A stretch of 18,625 nucleotides of DNA, from NCBI GenBank assembly GCA_016839995.1, contig JAEOTD010000079.1, positions 1 through 18,625 on the forward strand, written 5' to 3'. Under the pieces are notes generated by a model. That model was not told where the DNA came from, searched no databases, and was given only the letters and a program-made list of their open reading frames with translations. This document shows, piece after piece, positions 1 through 7,539 of this stretch. Origin of the DNA: Candidatus Hermodarchaeota archaeon (GTDB taxonomy: Archaea; Asgardarchaeota; Hermodarchaeia; Hermodarchaeales; Hermodarchaeaceae). The stretch's first letter is position 1. Each line of letters starts with the position of its first letter. Made by a program: the position numbers and the translations under genes.

Positions 1-1146
1 GGATTTGTCTGTATTGTCGATCCTCCCCGAGAAGGTGTGCGGGATGCTGTCGTTGAAGTTTCCAATGCTGGAATAAAAACTGTGATGATTACAGGAGACG
101 CTGCAGCAACCGCTGAAACTATTGGGCGCCAGTTGGCTATCGTTGATACAGGTGATCTTGTCATTGAAGGCAAAGATGCCGTCAATATCCCTGAGGAGAA
201 ATTCAGTCGCATTAGTGTCTTTGCCAGAGTTGATCCAGAGGATAAACAAGTCATCGTTGAACGCTACAAGAAAGCCAAACGAGCCGTTGCTGTAACGGGT
301 GATGGGGTTAATGATGCCCTCGCACTAAGCATGAGTGATGTCGGCATTGCCATGGGAATAACCGGCACCGATGTAGCCAAAGAAGCCTCTGACATGATTA
401 TCGCCGATGATAGCTACAACTCCATCGTCGAAGGCATTCGACAGGGTCGAGGTCTTTTCAGCAAGATTCGAGTAATGATCTTCTTCTACATCTGCATTAA
501 CGTCGGTGAATCCATCCTCTTCTTTGGCACGTTTCTCCTAGGAATTCCTTTTCTTACACCTGCCCAACACATCTTTCTCACCATCTCAAGTCATACCTGG
601 CCCGGTCTAGCCTTGGTCTTCGATCGAACCGCGAAATACGTCATGGAAGAAAAACCCCGCGATACTGAATCCATCATCACAAAATGGTTGGGCTCATACC
701 TACTGCTCAACGCTTTCCTCATCTTCTTGGGTGCCACCTGTGCCTTCTACTTCACCCTCACTGCGGTACTTCCTGGAAGTACTCTCCTAGAATCATATAG
801 TCCTGATGCGTTTTTCAAAGGACTCACCATGACGATTGCAGTTCTTCTCTTCGCTGAATCCCTGATGATTCTCAGTATTCGCCGCATTAACCAATCCATG
901 TGGCGATCCATTCGCTTTGAAAGCTACTGGCTCATCTATGTACTCATCGGACTTGTCTTCCTCATGTTCGCAGGTCTAATGTACATCCCCGAAGTCAACA
1001 TCATTCTTGCCAGCTTTGGCATCGAATTCCAGTTCATCCCCCTAACCGCCATTGATTGGTGTGTCACATTCCTCCTGGCTGCTCCAGCCATCTTTGGAAT
1101 GGAAGCGGTGAAATGGGTCTGTCGGAAACGTGGCATCCACTTCTAA
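1..1146 (+). CDS. P-type cation-transporting ATPase (P2-like), C-terminal part; 5' end outside window
   Basis: The reading frame is open from base 1 and ends with TAA at 1144-1146, so the N-terminal two thirds, including the phosphorylated Asp motif and M4, lie outside the window. The visible part starts inside the P domain (VDPPREGV, then MITGD) and contains the hinge motif TGDGVNDALAL near nt 294-326. Six hydrophobic segments follow and match M5-M10. M5 keeps the NVGES Glu (compare NxGE in Ca2+-ATPases). M6 reads TISSHTWPGLAL where P2 pumps usually have NLVTDGLPA, so the Asn, Thr and Asp that bind the ion are Thr, Ser and His. The protein is an inner-membrane ATP-driven cation pump by family; the ion cannot be named, and the M6 change argues against assuming calcium. 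The next gene follows on the same strand after 73 bases. Confidence 0.93.
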   Translation, partial: GFVCIVDPPREGVRDAVVEVSNAGIKTVMITGDAAATAETIGRQLAIVDTGDLVIEGKDAVNIPEEKFSRISVFARVDPEDKQVIVERYKKAKRAVAVTGDGVNDALALSMSDVGIAMGITGTDVAKEASDMIIADDSYNSIVEGIRQGRGLFSKIRVMIFFYICINVGESILFFGTFLLGIPFLTPAQHIFLTISSHTWPGLALVFDRTAKYVMEEKPRDTESIITKWLGSYLLLNAFLIFLGATCAFYFTLTAVLPGSTLLESYSPDAFFKGLTMTIAVLLFAESLMILSIRRINQSMWRSIRFESYWLIYVLIGLVFLMFAGLMYIPEVNIILASFGIEFQFIPLTAIDWCVTFLLAAPAIFGMEAVKWVCRKRGIHF

Positions 1147-1219
1147 AAATTCGGTCCCCAACACAAACCTTTTTCTGCTCAACCCAATACACCCACGGCA
1201 ACCACAAGGTGAACATACT

Positions 1220-2329
1220 ATGGTTGATGAGCGCATTTCTCGACTTGCTCAACTCACAGTTGAATACTCACTTGGTGTTAAAAAAGGCGACATGATTGGT
1301 ATCAGTGCCCCCGCCTTCTCCGAGCCCTTGGTTCTCGAATTAACCCGAGAAATCGTGAAAGCAGGCGGACATCCCTTTACTCGTATCTATCTTCCCCGAA
1401 CTCAAGAAATCTTCTTCAAATACGCCCAAGACCACCAACTGGATTACCTGAATCCGTTACTTCTTGACATGGTTGACAAAATCGACGGCTACATCGTCAT
1501 CTTCTCCTCAAGTAATCGGAAGGCTATGGCCAATGTAGATCCCGCGAAACAAGCACGAGCTGCAAAGGCTCAAACCGAACTCCAGAAACGCTTCACTGCC
1601 CGACTAAAACAAGGCTGGTACGCCCTTGTCCCATACCCCTCTGCGAGTCTTGCACAAGAAGGCAACATGGGAACTGAAGAATACGAGGAATTCGTGTACA
1701 GTGCCTGTCTTGTCGACAAACCCAACCCGATTAAACTCTGGCAAAAACTCAGCAAAACCCAAGCGAAAATCACTGAATACCTCAATACGAAAAACATCAT
1801 CCGCTTCGAAAGTGAAGATGTTAATCTCACTGCCAAAGTAACAGGCCGCAATTGGGTAAATTGCGATGGCCACTTGAATATGCCCGATGGCGAGGTGTTC
1901 ACTTCTCCAATTGAAGACAGTGTCGAAGGGACAATTCGCTTCTCTTATCCCGGTATCTTCATGGGAAAGGAAGTTGAAGACATCACCTTAACCTTTGAGA
2001 AAGGAGTTGTTACCAAAGCCACTGCTGAAAAGGGTCAAGATCTCTTGGATCACATTCTTGGAATTGATGATGGTGCAAAGCGACTGGGTGAAATTGCGAT
2101 TGGTACAAACCCAGGTATTACGAAATTTACCAAGAATATCTTGTTTGATGAGAAACTCACCGGTACAATGCATTGTGCCCTTGGTAATGGCTTTGAAGAA
2201 GCCGGTGGGAAAAATGAATCAGCGATTCACTGGGACCTACTAGCGGACATGTCAAAGAGCGGGAAAGTATTCGCTGATGACGAACTGTTCTACAAGAACG
2301 GCAAATTCATTATGAAAGTCATCGAGTAA
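1220..2329 (+). CDS. M29-family metallo-aminopeptidase (AmpS/aminopeptidase T-like)
   Basis: This is a 369-residue cytosolic aminopeptidase of the M29 (thermophilic metalloprotease) family, which removes N-terminal residues from peptides using two metal ions. The expected metal ligands are visible: E225 (DGEVFTSP), E291 (GEIAIGTN), H318 (MHCALG), then H337 and D339 (HWD). The 66-residue spacing between the two Glu ligands equals that of Thermus AmpT (E250/E316, from memory). Length is close to the family norm of about 370-410. The ATG at 1220 is chosen over an upstream in-frame ATG at 1130 because AAGGTGA at 1206-1212 is a strong archaeal ribosome-binding site seven bases before it, and because the upstream ATG lies inside the ATPase gene and adds a tail with no family resemblance. 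It probably supplies amino acids from peptides, alongside the M20 and MetAP2 enzymes near the other end of the window. Confidence 0.92.
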   Translation: MVDERISRLAQLTVEYSLGVKKGDMIGISAPAFSEPLVLELTREIVKAGGHPFTRIYLPRTQEIFFKYAQDHQLDYLNPLLLDMVDKIDGYIVIFSSSNRKAMANVDPAKQARAAKAQTELQKRFTARLKQGWYALVPYPSASLAQEGNMGTEEYEEFVYSACLVDKPNPIKLWQKLSKTQAKITEYLNTKNIIRFESEDVNLTAKVTGRNWVNCDGHLNMPDGEVFTSPIEDSVEGTIRFSYPGIFMGKEVEDITLTFEKGVVTKATAEKGQDLLDHILGIDDGAKRLGEIAIGTNPGITKFTKNILFDEKLTGTMHCALGNGFEEAGGKNESAIHWDLLADMSKSGKVFADDELFYKNGKFIMKVIE

Positions 2330-2334
2330 AAATG

Positions 2335-2358
2335 GTGCCACACCTCATTTCGTGGGCA
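2335..2358. terminator. Imperfect hairpin between two convergent genes
   Basis: The stop codons of the M29 gene (plus) and the small RAM-like gene (minus) are 15 bases apart. GTGCC near 2337 can pair with GGCAC near 2354, with a further CAC/GTG pairing next to a bulge, so an imperfect stem-loop spans the junction. No T-tract follows on either strand. It may help separate the converging transcripts, but the structure is weak and could be chance. Confidence 0.2.
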
Positions 2359-2575
2359 CGGATTCCAATTTGAAGATGACTTTACACCCCTTTAGCGTAG
2401 CGTGGACTTGGTTTGCCACCTCTATCATATCCTGGACGGTGCCATTTTCGTCCCAATCAATCATAAAATCATAGTTGCCTGCGACTGGTTGGAAACCCAT
2501 GCGCATGAGGCGTTCGACAACCTCACTTGGTGCAGCGCCTTCACTGCTAATATAAACCGTCAAGTAGCTTCTCAT
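2345..2575 (-). CDS. Small stand-alone RAM/AsnC-like (ferredoxin-like fold) protein
   Basis: This is a 76-residue protein starting at ATG 2575 and ending with TGA at 2345-2347. The pattern of a beta strand (LTVYIS), a helix (SEVVERLMRMG), two strands around a GNYD motif (residues 33-36), a second helix and a final strand (KVIFKLES) matches the ligand-binding RAM domain at the C-terminus of Lrp/AsnC regulators. There is no helix-turn-helix. Stand-alone RAM proteins are known in archaea and usually form oligomers that bind small molecules such as amino acids. GGAG at about 2590 is a weak ribosome-binding site about 11 bases upstream. It is transcribed away from the molybdoenzyme gene and converges on the M29 gene. 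The family call is by motif and predicted topology only; the ligand is unknown. Confidence 0.6.
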   Translation of the reverse strand: MRSYLTVYISSEGAAPSEVVERLMRMGFQPVAGNYDFMIDWDENGTVQDMIEVANQVHATLKGCKVIFKLESVPTK

Positions 2576-2699
2576 GATTCTTTTGTCTCCAAGGATAGAT
2601 GAATCCTGTTCACAGGCTTTTTATTCCTACTCAATGCGGCATCCCTCAGAACAAGTGCCTTAAAGGAAAATCCGAAGGCTATTTGAACTCAAAGAGTGC

Positions 2700-2721
2700 G
2701 AATCACCTAGCGAAGTGATTC
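2700..2721 (+). promoter_or_regulatory. Hairpin enclosing the GTG start codon of the molybdoenzyme gene
   Basis: GAATCAC at 2700-2706 and GTGATTC at 2715-2721 are perfect inverted repeats (7 bp) separated by an 8-base loop. The right arm begins with the predicted GTG start codon, so folding of the mRNA would hide the initiation site. No good ribosome-binding site is visible upstream. The repeat is directly visible; a role in translation control is inference. Confidence 0.3.
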
Positions 2722-3296
2722 TGATTTCTCGCAAACCACGCTTACCTCCTGGTCAACGCTGGATTACCGGATTTCCAGTCCGTACCGTTGAACAGATGCC
2801 CGACCCCTTTGACGCCGATACCTGGACTCTAACCGTTGAAGGCGAAGTTGCTAATCCTCATGTGTTCTCATACAAAGAATTTCGAGCATTACCTGTTACC
2901 ACTCAGCTCAGTGATTTTCATTGCGTGGAAGGGTGGAGTGTTCCAGACAATAAATGGGAAGGAGTTCTGTTTCAGGAAATCGTCAAGCGTGTAGAACCCA
3001 AAACTTCAGCAAAGTTTGTATTAATCCATGCCGAACATGAATACACTTCGGCTATTTCATTAGAAGTTGCCATGGAAGATGATGTCATTTTAGCTTGGAA
3101 TCGTAACGATGAACACCTCCGTGTTGAGGATGGCTGGCCTCTCCGCCTCGTCGTTCCAAGGCTCTATGCGTGGAAAAGCGTCAAATGGGTCCGCCGCATC
3201 ACCTTCATCGAAGATGTAGAACTAGGCTATTGGGAAAAACGTGGATACCACCAAGATGCAGATCCATGGATCAGCCAACGCTTCGCAAAGGAATAA
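2715..3296 (+). CDS. Sulfite-oxidase-fold molybdopterin oxidoreductase (cytoplasmic)
   Basis: This 193-residue protein belongs to the molybdopterin (SUOX-fold) oxidoreductases related to sulfite oxidase and MsrP/YedY. The molybdenum-ligand Cys is C70 in FHCVEGWS, followed by the family's KWEGV stretch (residues 80-84). The N-terminal RLPPGQ...FPV pattern is typical of the short stand-alone group of about 200 residues. There is no signal peptide, haem domain or dimerisation domain, so it should be cytoplasmic, and its electron partner is not encoded nearby. The frame is open upstream to a TAA at 2661-2663 but contains no ATG, so the GTG at 2715 is the only reasonable start. Substrate is unknown; sulfite oxidation should not be assumed. 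The start codon sits in an inverted repeat. The gene diverges from the small RAM-like gene across 139 bases. Confidence 0.88.
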   Translation: MILISRKPRLPPGQRWITGFPVRTVEQMPDPFDADTWTLTVEGEVANPHVFSYKEFRALPVTTQLSDFHCVEGWSVPDNKWEGVLFQEIVKRVEPKTSAKFVLIHAEHEYTSAISLEVAMEDDVILAWNRNDEHLRVEDGWPLRLVVPRLYAWKSVKWVRRITFIEDVELGYWEKRGYHQDADPWISQRFAKE

Positions 3297-3304
3297 TTGG
3301 AAAA

Positions 3305-3470
3305 AAAGAAATTAAGGCCCTTGCGGGCCTTAAGGACTGGGACGAAGAGAGGTTAATCTCTTCATGATCCATTGCGGATCTGGGAGAGCTCACTCTTCTT
3401 GTGGCGAGTTTGAGTATAAGGTTGGGTACTCCAACGGTATGTGCCTACGTATCATCTGCTTCTAGGTCCA
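3305..3470 (-). ncRNA. Candidate small structured RNA (hypothetical)
   Basis: The 315-base gap between the molybdoenzyme and the hydrolase gene holds no convincing ORF but has a row of inverted repeats: TTAAGGCCC/GGGCCTTAA (3312-3333, 9 bp, 4-base loop), GAAGAGA/TCTCTTC (3344-3363, 7 bp, 6-base loop), GATCC/GGATC (3366-3380) and GTTGG/CCAAC (3421-3435). On the minus strand the strongest stem is followed by a T-rich run (3310-3301) resembling a terminator, and TTTATATC lies upstream at 3491-3484, which would start a transcript near 3460. Together these fit a roughly 150-base minus-strand RNA. No known RNA family was recognised, and the shorter stems could be chance. Confidence 0.25.
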
Positions 3471-3483
3471 CATATTACCGGGT

Positions 3484-3492
3484 GATATAAAG
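3484..3492. promoter_or_regulatory. TATA-like box, usable on either strand
   Basis: GATATAAAG on the plus strand reads CTTTATATC on the minus strand, close to the archaeal TATA consensus. On the plus strand it would give a start near 3515 and a leader of about 95 bases for the metallo-beta-lactamase gene at 3612. On the minus strand it would drive the candidate small RNA. No clear BRE is present on either side, so orientation is undecided. Confidence 0.35.
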
Positions 3493-3611
3493 AAAAGGAG
3501 AGTTCTAGCTGTCTGTTAGTGGCAAAAGCTTTTGATGGAGTTCGTCAGACGGGACGCTAGTTGTGTTGTTCAGCGCTAAGGAATTAGTTTCACAAATCGG
3601 TGTTGGTGGTT

Positions 3612-4310
3612 ATGGCTGCGAAAAGGGTTCAGAAGGTGCTTGATGATTTTTATTGGATTATGGCGCGGGAAGGGATGTTGCCCGATAGTAATATCTTCTT
3701 AGTGAAAGACAGGAAACAGTTTGTCTTATTTGATGCAGGAATTCACCATTTCTTCAAAGATACAGTTGATGCCATTAAAGAACTAGGACTTGAACTCAAG
3801 CAGATGGATCGACTCATTCTTACTCATACGCATTTGGATCATTCAGGGTCAACTCCGGAGTTTAAAGGGCGATTAAAAGATCTGGAAGTGTGGGTGTCCG
3901 AGGAAGAAGGTTCCCTCTTGGAGCAAGGTGATGACACCATAGTCCTTGGGAGTATGCTGGGACAACGTCTGCCACCTATTCCCGTGGCAAAGAAGCTCCA
4001 TGATGGAGATGTCTTCGAGGTTGGAGCCTATTCCTTTGAAGTCTTGTCAACGCCTGGTCATAGTGCTGGAAGTCTATGCTTCTTTGAGCCAAACCACAAG
4101 CTATTGATTTCAGGAGATGTGGTGTTTCGACATGGATCCTTTGGGCGTGTCGATTTTCCAACAGGAAATGGAAAGGTGCTCATCCAGTCGATTGAACGGT
4201 TGGCAAGCCTACCAGTTGAAATGCTACTTCCTGGTCATATGGGAATCGCGACGAAAGATGGGCAACGTGAAATCAAACTCTCCTTACAATTTGCGCGACA
4301 AGTACTCTAG
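3612..4310 (+). CDS. Metallo-beta-lactamase-fold hydrolase (glyoxalase II-like)
   Basis: This 232-residue protein has the complete metal-binding set of the metallo-beta-lactamase fold: HTHLDH at 72-77, H150 in TPGHSAGS, D169 in SGDVVF, and H209 in LPGHMG. The GRVDFPTGN stretch after the Asp resembles glyoxalase II/YcbL-type hydrolases more than RNA-processing members. It is soluble and cytoplasmic, and probably cleaves a thioester or other ester; the substrate is unknown. Four in-frame start codons lie close together (GTG 3600, TTG 3603, GTG 3606, ATG 3612). ATG 3612 is preferred because GGTG at 3599-3602 lies nine bases before it. It opens a six-gene run on the plus strand and is followed after 15 bases by the ECF-like membrane gene, which suggests co-transcription. 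Confidence 0.87.
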   Translation: MAAKRVQKVLDDFYWIMAREGMLPDSNIFLVKDRKQFVLFDAGIHHFFKDTVDAIKELGLELKQMDRLILTHTHLDHSGSTPEFKGRLKDLEVWVSEEEGSLLEQGDDTIVLGSMLGQRLPPIPVAKKLHDGDVFEVGAYSFEVLSTPGHSAGSLCFFEPNHKLLISGDVVFRHGSFGRVDFPTGNGKVLIQSIERLASLPVEMLLPGHMGIATKDGQREIKLSLQFARQVL

Positions 4311-4325
4311 AAATTTCTCGCTAGT

Positions 4326-5156
4326 ATGATGCTAGAGTTAATATCAAAAAGACAGGGGTATGCGGACAAAATGGTGCTCGCGATAGGAAATAACCGGAGT
4401 CGAATCGTCGCCTACCTCTCTGTATTCATTGCATTTGTAACGGTGTTCGATGTCATCCCCATGCTTCCTGGGTTTTATGGAGGCATCTGGGATTCTTGGA
4501 TCTTTCTCTTTGCCCCAATTATTGGTGTTTTACTTGGGCCATTGTATGGACTAGTCACAGTTGGATTTGGTAGTCTATTGGGACACATGCTCCGTTATCG
4601 GGATCCCTATGAGTTGATTTTCATGCTAGGTGCTGTGGTTGGAACGGTCTGTGCTGCGTTTATTTTTCAACGTCGCTGGAAGCCGGTTCTTATTATTTAT
4701 GCCATTTTTCTTGGTGGCTATTTTCTATATCCCGTTACTTGGATGTTACCACTGATTGGAATCTGGGATATTCTTCTTGCCTTCGGGCTGCTCCTCCTTT
4801 TCTCACTCATGATTAATCGAAACTGGTGGCCTTCGGATCATTGGACCAATATCTGGCTCCTACTGTTTTTTGCGGCAATCATTGGGCTCGAAGCGGATAT
4901 CCTGTTTCGTGTCTTTGTCCTCATACCCGGTCAAACCTATTGGTTCTTCTACACCCTAACTCCAGACGCTCTCTACTGGATGTGGCTAACAGCTGGAATA
5001 ATTACACCCACCAAAGTCGCCATCGGAACGGTCTTCACAATCACCGTAGGTTATAGTCTTCTTCGCCTTCTCCCACGAACTGAAATACCATTGATAGAGG
5101 ATTTTGGAACACTAAGACCGACTCCACCATCTGCGGATGTTGTTGAAAACAAATGA
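4326..5156 (+). CDS. ECF-type transporter substrate-binding (S) component-like membrane protein
   Basis: This 276-residue protein has about six to eight hydrophobic helices, short loops and a soluble Pro-rich C-terminal tail. The first half, with a helix ending in FDVIPMLPG, then APIIGVLLGPLYG and VGFGSLLGH, resembles S components of energy-coupling-factor transporters, which capture vitamins or metals in the membrane. No EcfT or EcfA gene is in the window, so it would have to share a module encoded elsewhere. The start is uncertain: ATG 4326 or 4329 gives the longest form but has no ribosome-binding site and sits in the loop of an inverted repeat (ACTCTAG 4304-4310, CTAGAGT 4332-4338). ATG 4371 has GGGG at about 4355-4358 upstream and would give 261 residues without losing a helix. 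The substrate cannot be inferred. Confidence 0.6.
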   Translation: MMLELISKRQGYADKMVLAIGNNRSRIVAYLSVFIAFVTVFDVIPMLPGFYGGIWDSWIFLFAPIIGVLLGPLYGLVTVGFGSLLGHMLRYRDPYELIFMLGAVVGTVCAAFIFQRRWKPVLIIYAIFLGGYFLYPVTWMLPLIGIWDILLAFGLLLLFSLMINRNWWPSDHWTNIWLLLFFAAIIGLEADILFRVFVLIPGQTYWFFYTLTPDALYWMWLTAGIITPTKVAIGTVFTITVGYSLLRLLPRTEIPLIEDFGTLRPTPPSADVVENK

Positions 5157-5230
5157 CCCAGAAGGTTTTTACGGGTAAATTCCTAGCCTGAAGGCAGTCT
5201 CAGATTCTCTGAATATCGAGGTAGACGGAT

Positions 5231-6838
5231 ATGGCGAAATTACCAAAACTAGATACTAAAATTAAGGCAGTCACGATTTACCGAAACGGTGCCAAAATCG
5301 AACGAACTGGGTCAATTGAATTAAAGCCTGGTTCGCATAAACTCGAAATCGCGAATCTCACACAATATTTAGATACGGAAAGCGTTCGGGTTTCTGGTCG
5401 TGGTCATGCTACGATTGTCAGTTTCGACACCGTTGACACGACCGTTGAAGTAACCGGTTATGCAAAACTGGATACGCTTGTCAAAAAACGTGAAGAGCTA
5501 CAAAAGCAACTCACTAAGATCCAAAGCGAGCTCGAACGGTTAACTCGTCGAATGAATTTCTATATCCAGGTTCTTGATAACTCAGCGGGAGAATTTTCCC
5601 GCTGGATTCCAGCAGGTGAAAGTAACGTAGACCAACTCAGCACACTAGAGACGTTAGTGACGACGCAGGTTAACGCCCTGACTAAAGCTCAAATGAAATT
5701 ACATGAAGACCGAGAAAAAGTCCAAAAAGAGATTGCAATTGTGAACCGCGAAATTGAGAAATTCCGAAGTGAGGTTAACCAATATGAAATCAGCAACAGC
5801 GTCTTTGTCAATGTTGATGCCCACAAATTAGGGAAATGCGAGTTCAACATCTCATATTTTGTCAGCAATGCCTACTGGGAACCCACCTATGATTTCATCC
5901 TCTCCGAAGATTCAACGGAAGTAACAATGTATACGGTGGTTCAAAATAATACCCAAGAAGACTGGGATAGAGTGAATCTCACTGTGTCAACGGCTTCTCG
6001 GCGCACAGCATCAATTACTGAGCCCTCGCCTTATTTTCTCTCAATTTATCGTCCTCCACCACCACGGCGTCGAAGAGATAAGTTGAAATCAGCCAAGGTT
6101 TCAGCTCCTGCCGCTGCTGGAGCCGCAGCGGATGATTTTGAAGTTGAAGAACTCGCCATAATGGCTGAAGAGCCAATGCCGGAGATGGCTCCCCCACCTG
6201 TCACTGCCACAGCGATGGAAATCGGTGGCGTCCATGTGTTCGTCCTCCCAGATCCAGTAAAAGTGGCAGCTGATGGTGAACCACATGCGTTTCCCACAAG
6301 CCAAATCACACTCGAAGCGGATCGTAAATTCTTCTGGAATGCCGTAGACTTTGCTGAAGCCATCGAAGTAACCACCATAGAAAATGGTGCCAGTGTCTTA
6401 CTTCCTGGACGCGCACGAATCTATTTCCAGGACGAATATCTTGGTGAAACCCATCTTGAACTCGTTGCACCCAACGAGAAAGTCGATGTGGGTATGCGGT
6501 TCTCTTATGATCTCAAAGTGGAAAAGAAGCTCGTTGCCAAAAGCACCGAAAAGAAGGGGTTACTCAAAGGAAATGTCGCAAGGGACTATGCCTATGAATT
6601 AACCATCAAAAACTATCGGAAGAAAATGAGTGCGGTCAAAATTATGGACCGGATTCCCCACAGTGATTCCGAAATCATAAAGATTGAAGACCGAAAATTC
6701 TCTCCCCAACCCTCCAAAGATGAACTGGGAATACTCACCTGGGAACTTGAAGTCCCCCAGGAAGGTGAAACCAAAATCACCTACTCCTTCCAAGTAGAAT
6801 ACCCACGCGGGGAAAGAATCCATCCCCCGCTTCCCTAG
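5231..6838 (+). CDS. MuiA-family protein (DUF4140/DUF4139)
   Basis: This 535-residue protein matches the mucoidy-inhibitor A family. An N-terminal DUF4140-like domain (about residues 8-80, beginning IKAVTIYRNGAKIERTG) leads into a charged coiled coil (about 82-185) and a C-terminal DUF4139-like beta domain (about 200-531). Its hallmarks are NAYWEPTYDF (213-222) and TQEDWDRVNLTVSTA (241-255). A low-complexity Pro/Ala/Glu insert at about 274-325 splits the C-terminal domain, as in many relatives. There is no signal peptide, so the protein is probably cytosolic. The biochemical role of the family is not known; the name comes from a bacterial mucoidy phenotype. GAGGT at 5218-5222, eight bases before the ATG, supports the start. 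It is followed after 22 bases by the LURP-one-like gene. Confidence 0.85.
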   Translation: MAKLPKLDTKIKAVTIYRNGAKIERTGSIELKPGSHKLEIANLTQYLDTESVRVSGRGHATIVSFDTVDTTVEVTGYAKLDTLVKKREELQKQLTKIQSELERLTRRMNFYIQVLDNSAGEFSRWIPAGESNVDQLSTLETLVTTQVNALTKAQMKLHEDREKVQKEIAIVNREIEKFRSEVNQYEISNSVFVNVDAHKLGKCEFNISYFVSNAYWEPTYDFILSEDSTEVTMYTVVQNNTQEDWDRVNLTVSTASRRTASITEPSPYFLSIYRPPPPRRRRDKLKSAKVSAPAAAGAAADDFEVEELAIMAEEPMPEMAPPPVTATAMEIGGVHVFVLPDPVKVAADGEPHAFPTSQITLEADRKFFWNAVDFAEAIEVTTIENGASVLLPGRARIYFQDEYLGETHLELVAPNEKVDVGMRFSYDLKVEKKLVAKSTEKKGLLKGNVARDYAYELTIKNYRKKMSAVKIMDRIPHSDSEIIKIEDRKFSPQPSKDELGILTWELEVPQEGETKITYSFQVEYPRGERIHPPLP

Positions 6839-6860
6839 ATGACCACAAGTGGTTTAATTC

Positions 6861-7460
6861 ATGTCGAAATCTGATGAATCTGAGAAGGCTACAACACCTT
6901 CCCAGACCTCCCTGCGAACCCATCACTACCTCCTGAAACCTTCTCTTCATCCACACGGCTGGAAACTCGAAGTAAGAGACGGCTCAGGATCCCCCCTCTA
7001 TGAAGTAACCAAACACCCCACAACTCCGATTCACTACAAACTACGACCTATTAAGACACCTGACTCCACTCCCATGAAAATTAAATCCGCGTACATAGGG
7101 CATGTGCTTCGGTATACTCTCATCAAAGGTGATAACGAACTCCTCTCAATTCATTCAGTCTTGAATTCCCCTTTAGTGCGTATCAGAAATGAACAACGTC
7201 AAACCATTGCTCGATTCTCAGCTTTAAGCCAAGACCTCGTCATTATACGTACTCCAACTGCTTTAGTCGCCCGCCTCAAGTTCAAAGAAAAACCTACTCC
7301 ATTGAATTTCCAGGTTAACTGCACTGCTGAAGCAGGTCTCCAATGGCTTTACGCCATCATGCTATATACGGTTGCTCGCATTGAGGCTGAGGATGCGACT
7401 CCTCTTCCAGAAATTGACGAATTGCATGGGGAAGAAGAAACTGAGAACGCCGGACAGTAG
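6861..7460 (+). CDS. Possible LURP-one/tubby-like (LOR) beta-barrel protein
   Basis: This 199-residue soluble protein was not recognised with certainty. After a polar Ser/Thr-rich N-terminus (1-20) it shows repeated strand-turn-strand units such as WKLEVRDGSGSPLYEV (34-49) and a single hydrophobic helix, LQWLYAIMLYTVARIE (160-175), before an acidic tail. A chain of beta hairpins enclosing one C-terminal hydrophobic helix is the layout of the LURP-one/tubby-like fold, whose members bind membranes or lipids; scramblases share it. This is a fold guess from pattern, not a motif match. ATG 6861 has AGTGGT at 6846-6851 as a modest ribosome-binding site. It lies close behind the MuiA gene and probably shares its transcript. 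Confidence 0.5.
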   Translation: MSKSDESEKATTPSQTSLRTHHYLLKPSLHPHGWKLEVRDGSGSPLYEVTKHPTTPIHYKLRPIKTPDSTPMKIKSAYIGHVLRYTLIKGDNELLSIHSVLNSPLVRIRNEQRQTIARFSALSQDLVIIRTPTALVARLKFKEKPTPLNFQVNCTAEAGLQWLYAIMLYTVARIEAEDATPLPEIDELHGEEETENAGQ

Positions 7461-7539
7461 CTCCTTAATCTTTTAGAGTAGGTTGCACCCATCTTCCATA
7501 AGGTGCTTGTATCCTGTTAACGGGACGTGGAAGTTCTTC

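Noticed and set aside
1130..1219. Upstream ATG giving a 30-residue longer M29 aminopeptidase
   Set aside because: It lies inside the ATPase gene, the added segment is not family-like, and GGTGA sits directly before ATG 1220.
2576..2714. Searched for a tRNA or promoter in the divergent gap; GTTCAAAT occurs on the minus strand
   Set aside because: No acceptor, D or anticodon stems can be built around the T-loop-like string, and no good TATA box is present.
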